From contig CAZYES010000019.1 in assembly GCA_964646515.1 (NCBI GenBank), positions 1 to 16,607 of the forward strand: 16,607 bases of DNA, written 5' to 3'. Both the position numbers and the translations under genes were made by a program. The first letter of the stretch is position 1. Each line of letters opens with the position of its first letter. The stretch comes from C7867-002 sp964646515 (lineage in GTDB: Bacteria; Patescibacteriota; Minisyncoccia; Phycocordibacterales; PALSA-1337). The notes under the pieces are model-generated. The model had not been told where the DNA came from. It was given only the letters and a program-made list of their open reading frames with translations, and ran no database searches. Below are positions 13,168 through 16,607 of this stretch, one piece after another.

Positions 13168-15847
13168 ATGATATTACAATTGACTTCTTATGAAATATCC
13201 TCTTTTTTGCAAACTCGATCAGGATTATCTCGACCACGCTTATACCAAAAATCATCAGCCAATTCATGCCAGCTATTGGTTGGGTTGAAAGGAGTTTCTG
13301 GAATGGTGGAATATATATTGCAACAGCAAGCAGAATGACTCCCAATACCGCTGCAACATTCAAGAAACGATTGGAGAATATATCTTTGCGAAGCATTGGT
13401 CTCCTGAATGATCGTACACTGAAGGCAAAGATCAAGGAGTCAAGACACATAAGTGCAAATGTCATCGTGCGAGCAAGATCAAGATTTCCGGTTAGTTTCC
13501 AGAAACCTGTAAAAGATAGGAATGCCGCCAAGCCTGTTACGAAGAATATCACTGTCATCCATTTACGAAGCGGCTTGTTCAATATCGGCTCTTTCGGATC
13601 TCGTGGCTTATCATCCATGACTCCATACGCCTCCTGCTCAGTCGTCAGTGCAATGTCTGGAAAACCATCCTCAACTAGATTGATCCAAAGGATTTGAGCA
13701 GCTACTAAAGGTAACGGTAAACCGAGCGCCATAGCGGCTAAAAACAAAAATAGTTCCGAGAAATCATCAGCAACAAGATAAACAAATACTTTACGAATGT
13801 TCTGGAAAATGATTCTTCCTTGCTCAATAGCCTTAACAATCGTTTTGAAGTTATTATCCAAAAGAATAATATCCGCAACTTCCTTGGCTACATCAGTGCC
13901 AGATCCGACTGCCACGCCCACATCGGCTGCCTTAAGGGCTGGTGCATCATTTACACCATCGCCAAGCATGGCAACCACCTCGCACTTACGCTGAAGTGAC
14001 TGCACGATACGAAGCTTGTGACCAGGAGAAACACGGGCGTATATGACAATATCCTTCACTTTCAAATCAAGTTCTTTATCGGATAAATTATCCAACTCAC
14101 CACCTTCTAAAATCATGTTATCAGTTGCCTCGATACCAACTTCGGCTGCTATTGATTGTGCCGTGAGGCGATGATCACCTGTGATGAGAATAGTTCGAAT
14201 ACCTGCTTTCTTCGTCACGGCGATTGAATCCTTTGCATCCGATCGTAACGGGTCCTTTAGTGCAATATACCCGACTAGAGTCAGATTGTTTATGTATTTT
14301 TCAATAGCTCCCTGTATGGGTTCATCTTTTTGAAACTCTCGATGGGCGCAGGCAACCACGCGCAAGCCATTATGAGTCAGTGTCTCTAGCTTTGTGAGCA
14401 GTTTTTTGTGAATAAGAGAATCAAGCTTTTCTTTTGCGCCATCAACATGAAAATCAATAGCCTTGGCGGACAATATCTCAGGAGCGCCGATAACATATAG
14501 TGTCTGTCCACCATCAGACTTGCGATGTAGCGAAGCTGAATATTTTGCCTCGGAACTGAACTCAATCCTGTCTATCGTAGGATACTCTTCTCCTAGTTTC
14601 TTTTTTGAAAGTCCAGCATGTGTCCCCGCTACAAGCAAAGCACGCTCGGTGGGACGGCCTCGTACAACCCATTCATGGAATTCATCATCTGGATTTTCAA
14701 TAAAAGCATCGTTTGAAAGAACTGCGGCTTTGAGAGCAAGAATGTGTGACTCTAGACCGTTTGCGTGTCGAGTATCAACGATTGGGTTTTGATTATCACT
14801 AAGTAGTTCATTTGTGCCAGTCAGAATGTGGCTAACCTGCATTTTCCCTTCTGTAAGAGTCCCTGTTTTGTCAGTACAAATGACCGTAACACTTCCGAGA
14901 GTTTCGTTGGCAATGAGTTTTCTGACTAGTCCCTTTTGTTTGAGGATGCGTCGCATTCCCAGAACAAGGATCACTGTGATTGCAGGCAGAAGACCAGCGG
15001 GAATGGCGGAGACGGCAAGGGCAAGAGAAGCAATGAATATCTCGGTAAAAGATTTTTCATTTATATATCCAAGGACCATCACAATACCAATAATGAACAG
15101 GATGAAAGCACTGACCCATCGTGATAGTGATGCAATTTTTTCTTGAAGTGGTGTTTTTCTTTCCTTAGTTTCCTTAAGCATCGAAACAATACCACCAATT
15201 GCCGTTTTTGAGCCTGTTCCGACAACGATTGCAGTAGCTGATCCATCTTCGACGATGGAACCCATGAAAACCAAATTTGTTCTTTCCGATAAACCAGTTT
15301 TGTCGGGAACTATTTCAATAGATTTTGAAACCGCCATCCATTCTCCAGTAAGGCTAGACTCATCCACCTTCAACCCTTTTTGTTCAAGGAGTCGAGCATC
15401 GGCAGGTACTTTGTCTCCACTTTTCAGGTACACAATATCGCCAGGCACAAGCTCTGAGCTGTCTATCTCCTTCATATTCCTGTCACGCAATACACGGGCA
15501 TTGATCTTAACCATGCTTCTGAGAGCCTGAAGCGAGGAGTTTGCCTTGTTTTCCTGATAGAAACCGACAGTAGTATTTATGAGGAGAACAACAATTATGA
15601 AAATCGAGTCAGAAAAGTGGCCAAGATAGAGTGATATGCCAAAAGCAATCAACAAAATGAAAAATAGCGGACTCTTGAACTGATTCAAAAATAGCCACAA
15701 TTTTGAATATGGCTTCTCCTTCGGCAAAATATTGGCTCCATATTTTTTAAGCCTATCATCCACTACTTCAGTTACAAGCCCTTTATCAGTACTGCTGAGT
15801 GATTGAAATATCTCATCCAACGACAATGAATGCCATGTTTTTTCCAT
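13157..15847 (-). CDS. P-type cation-transporting ATPase (P2-like)
   Basis: An 896-residue ion pump. The frame allows MNAMEK from 15856, but the ATG at 15847 (MEKTWHS) is chosen because a TATAAT box ends 8 bases before it and overlaps the upstream ATG. Order of features: cation-ATPase N-terminal domain with first membrane helices, actuator motif SSLTGE (T167-G-E), phosphorylated Asp D326 in TDKTGTLTEG, the nucleotide-binding domain, TGDHRLTA, MLGDGVNDAPAL, and C-terminal helices with QILWINLVEDGFPDIAL. In helix 4 the usual PEGL is PAGL (A284), so a calcium-ligand Glu of SERCA-type pumps is missing. In helix 6, Asn and Asp of NLVxDG are kept. The overall type resembles calcium/cation pumps, but the transported ion is uncertain. 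First gene of an overlapping operon with the DedA and glycosyltransferase genes. Confidence 0.94.
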   Translation of the reverse strand: MEKTWHSLSLDEIFQSLSSTDKGLVTEVVDDRLKKYGANILPKEKPYSKLWLFLNQFKSPLFFILLIAFGISLYLGHFSDSIFIIVVLLINTTVGFYQENKANSSLQALRSMVKINARVLRDRNMKEIDSSELVPGDIVYLKSGDKVPADARLLEQKGLKVDESSLTGEWMAVSKSIEIVPDKTGLSERTNLVFMGSIVEDGSATAIVVGTGSKTAIGGIVSMLKETKERKTPLQEKIASLSRWVSAFILFIIGIVMVLGYINEKSFTEIFIASLALAVSAIPAGLLPAITVILVLGMRRILKQKGLVRKLIANETLGSVTVICTDKTGTLTEGKMQVSHILTGTNELLSDNQNPIVDTRHANGLESHILALKAAVLSNDAFIENPDDEFHEWVVRGRPTERALLVAGTHAGLSKKKLGEEYPTIDRIEFSSEAKYSASLHRKSDGGQTLYVIGAPEILSAKAIDFHVDGAKEKLDSLIHKKLLTKLETLTHNGLRVVACAHREFQKDEPIQGAIEKYINNLTLVGYIALKDPLRSDAKDSIAVTKKAGIRTILITGDHRLTAQSIAAEVGIEATDNMILEGGELDNLSDKELDLKVKDIVIYARVSPGHKLRIVQSLQRKCEVVAMLGDGVNDAPALKAADVGVAVGSGTDVAKEVADIILLDNNFKTIVKAIEQGRIIFQNIRKVFVYLVADDFSELFLFLAAMALGLPLPLVAAQILWINLVEDGFPDIALTTEQEAYGVMDDKPRDPKEPILNKPLRKWMTVIFFVTGLAAFLSFTGFWKLTGNLDLARTMTFALMCLDSLIFAFSVRSFRRPMLRKDIFSNRFLNVAAVLGVILLAVAIYIPPFQKLLSTQPIAGMNWLMIFGISVVEIILIEFAKKRIFHKKSIVISYAV

Positions 15848-15854
15848 AGCATTC

Positions 15855-15862
15855 ATTATACA
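15855..15862 (-). promoter_or_regulatory. TATAAT promoter of the ATPase-DedA-glycosyltransferase operon
   Basis: On the - strand TGTATAAT contains a perfect TATAAT (15860 down to 15855) whose last base is 8 bases before the ATG at 15847. TG abuts the hexamer without the usual one-base gap. The spacing equals that of the other leaderless-type sites and argues that the first ATG (15856) is not used. Confidence 0.6.
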
Positions 15863-15888
15863 GAATTTTCAGTAATATATCGACTAAA

Positions 15889-16074
15889 TTATTTTCTGAA
15901 AAAGATTGTTGCGAGATATATTCCAAGAACAACTCCAATGACAACAAGCAAAGTTATGTACCCAGAAAATATTTGAGGCCAAGATGCACCGATCGCAATA
16001 CCAATAGCAAGAAGGCACAGCTTGAATATCCCAGCCTGCCACCATGTGAAAGTATAATTTTTCAGAATGGTCAT
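15889..16074 (-). CDS. Small two-helix membrane protein, unknown function
   Basis: A 61-residue protein with an aromatic N-terminal segment (YTFTWWQAGIFK) and two hydrophobic helices (LCLLAIGIAIGASWPQIF and YITLLVVIGVVLGIYLATIFF), ending in basic RK. It belongs to no family I can name, though the arrangement suggests a conserved small membrane protein. It ends 32 bases before the ATPase promoter region and runs in the same direction, so it could be read into that operon. TATAAT and TAAATT boxes lie within 15 bases upstream on the - strand, but their spacing to the ATG does not fit the others cleanly. Confidence 0.6.
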   Translation of the reverse strand: MTILKNYTFTWWQAGIFKLCLLAIGIAIGASWPQIFSGYITLLVVIGVVLGIYLATIFFRK

Positions 16075-16127
16075 AATTATAATTTAAAATGTTTTTGCTA
16101 ATAATAAGTAATTATATCATCATAAGG

Positions 16128-16432
16128 TGGATTACTAAGGACATCTATGACAAAAAGCATCAAGAATATCACGACAAGATACAACTCTTGAACATTGAAC
16201 TTGAAGAACACACAAAAGCTGACTATGACTACCAAACCACTGTGGCATCAGTGCTTTCTGTAGCTCGCCGTGCCAAGTCAATCTTTGAAAGTTCTGAAGC
16301 GCACGAAAAAAGAGCGTTTTTGAACTACTTACTTCAGAACCCGACTGTAAACGGAAAAAAGCTAGAGTTTACAATGCGTTCCCCATTTAATTTGGTACTA
16401 GAATTAGCTTCTAGTCCTAACTGGCTCCGGAG
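16128..16432 (+). pseudogene. C-terminal remnant of a large serine recombinase
   Basis: About 100 codons match the C-terminal helical and final region of CPR-type serine recombinases: a coiled-coil-like helix (DIYDKKHQEYHDKIQLLNIE), SVARRAKSIFESSE, KRAFLNYLLQNPTVNGKKL and PFNLVLELASSPNWLR. The catalytic resolvase domain with its serine, the recombinase domain and the zinc ribbon are all missing. The frame begins only at an ATG at 16089, giving a few unrelated hydrophobic residues before the match. The frame does not stop at the end of the match; it runs on through the second copy of the 184-base repeat to the window edge. It is a decayed mobile-element gene, not a working recombinase. The family call rests on recognised sequence style. 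Confidence 0.75.
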
Positions 16433-16607
16433 ACAGGATTCGAAGCTTACAGCTTCAGTACACCTTTCGCATTTTCTCTCCTTCGACTCAGCCTCGACAA
16501 GCTCGGCTTCGCTCAGGATCGAAAATATGCTCAAGGTCTTCGAATCCTGCACGCGACGCGAGCAGTCGCGTCGCTTCTCGTCGCATTTCGCTTTGCTCAA
16601 TGCTCCG
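16424..16607 (+). repeat. 184-base interspersed repeat, copy 2 (cut by the window edge)
   Basis: Same orientation as the copy at 10772-10955 and one base different. It begins exactly where the recombinase match ends. Read on the - strand, its left end imitates the last 22-23 bases of a tRNA: T-loop TTCGAAT, then CCTGT, acceptor strand CTCCGGA, G and CCA (16444 down to 16422). The CCA is not present next to copy 1. The 5' side of a T-stem is absent, so this is not a functional tRNA. Confidence 0.95.

Noticed and set aside
16422..16444. A tRNA gene on the - strand
   Set aside because: Only the T-loop, 3' T-stem strand, acceptor strand and CCA are there; the matching 5' T-stem, anticodon and D arms cannot be found upstream on that strand.
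10772..16607. CRISPR array or other short spaced repeats
   Set aside because: The only long repeat occurs twice, 5.65 kb apart. I found no series of short direct repeats with regular spacers.
1..16607. Alternative genetic code (UGA as glycine), known in some Patescibacteria
   Set aside because: TGA serves as the stop of ligA and the DedA gene, and no conserved protein here is interrupted by in-frame TGA.

Overview
The window reads as chromosome of a Candidate Phyla Radiation (Patescibacteria) bacterium, most likely of the Parcubacteria group. The assignment is inferred from several things together: short compact genes, moderately AT-rich DNA, TGA used as a normal stop, a type IV pilus minor-pilin set, the particular sequence style of LigA and GatA, and small membrane proteins and a HEPN-like protein of kinds I associate with that group. 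No rRNA or intact tRNA gene is present to settle it.

Left part (1-7974, all + strand): a prepilin peptidase (pilD) followed by four prepilin-like genes that look like the FimU/GspH, PilW/GspJ, PilV/GspI and PilX/GspK minor pilins. These are the proteins that normally prime pilus assembly and form the tip. Next come NAD+-dependent DNA ligase (ligA), two subunits of the Glu-tRNA(Gln)/Asp-tRNA(Asn) amidotransferase (gatC, gatA; gatB is not here), and a membrane-anchored protein with a HEPN-like Rx4H motif.

Middle part (7985-11392, genes on the - strand): a 66-residue membrane protein, an SRPBCC-fold protein, and a 536-residue fusion of N-terminal membrane helices, a complete signal peptidase I catalytic core and a CAP/SCP-like C-terminal region. 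The 860-base gap beyond it holds a dense cluster of hairpins, one copy of a 184-base repeat, a possible gene fragment and a palindrome.

Right part (11393-16607): a tightly overlapping - strand operon of P-type cation ATPase, DedA-family membrane protein and GT4 glycosyltransferase, preceded by a 61-residue membrane protein. At the right edge are the C-terminal remnant of a large serine recombinase (+ strand) and a second, near-identical copy of the 184-base repeat running off the window. The two repeat copies are in direct orientation 5,652 bases apart and bracket the ATPase-DedA-glycosyltransferase block, so this block may be a mobilised or integrated segment.

The most general signal is regulatory. 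Six genes on both strands have an extended -10 box of the form TGTTATAAT (or a close variant) ending only 7-8 bases before the ATG, and a seventh (ligA) has one 11 bases before. That spacing predicts transcripts with no, or almost no, 5' leader. None of the start codons has a convincing Shine-Dalgarno sequence. The rule also picks the start codon for two genes whose open frames extend further upstream (the P-type ATPase and the 66-residue membrane protein).
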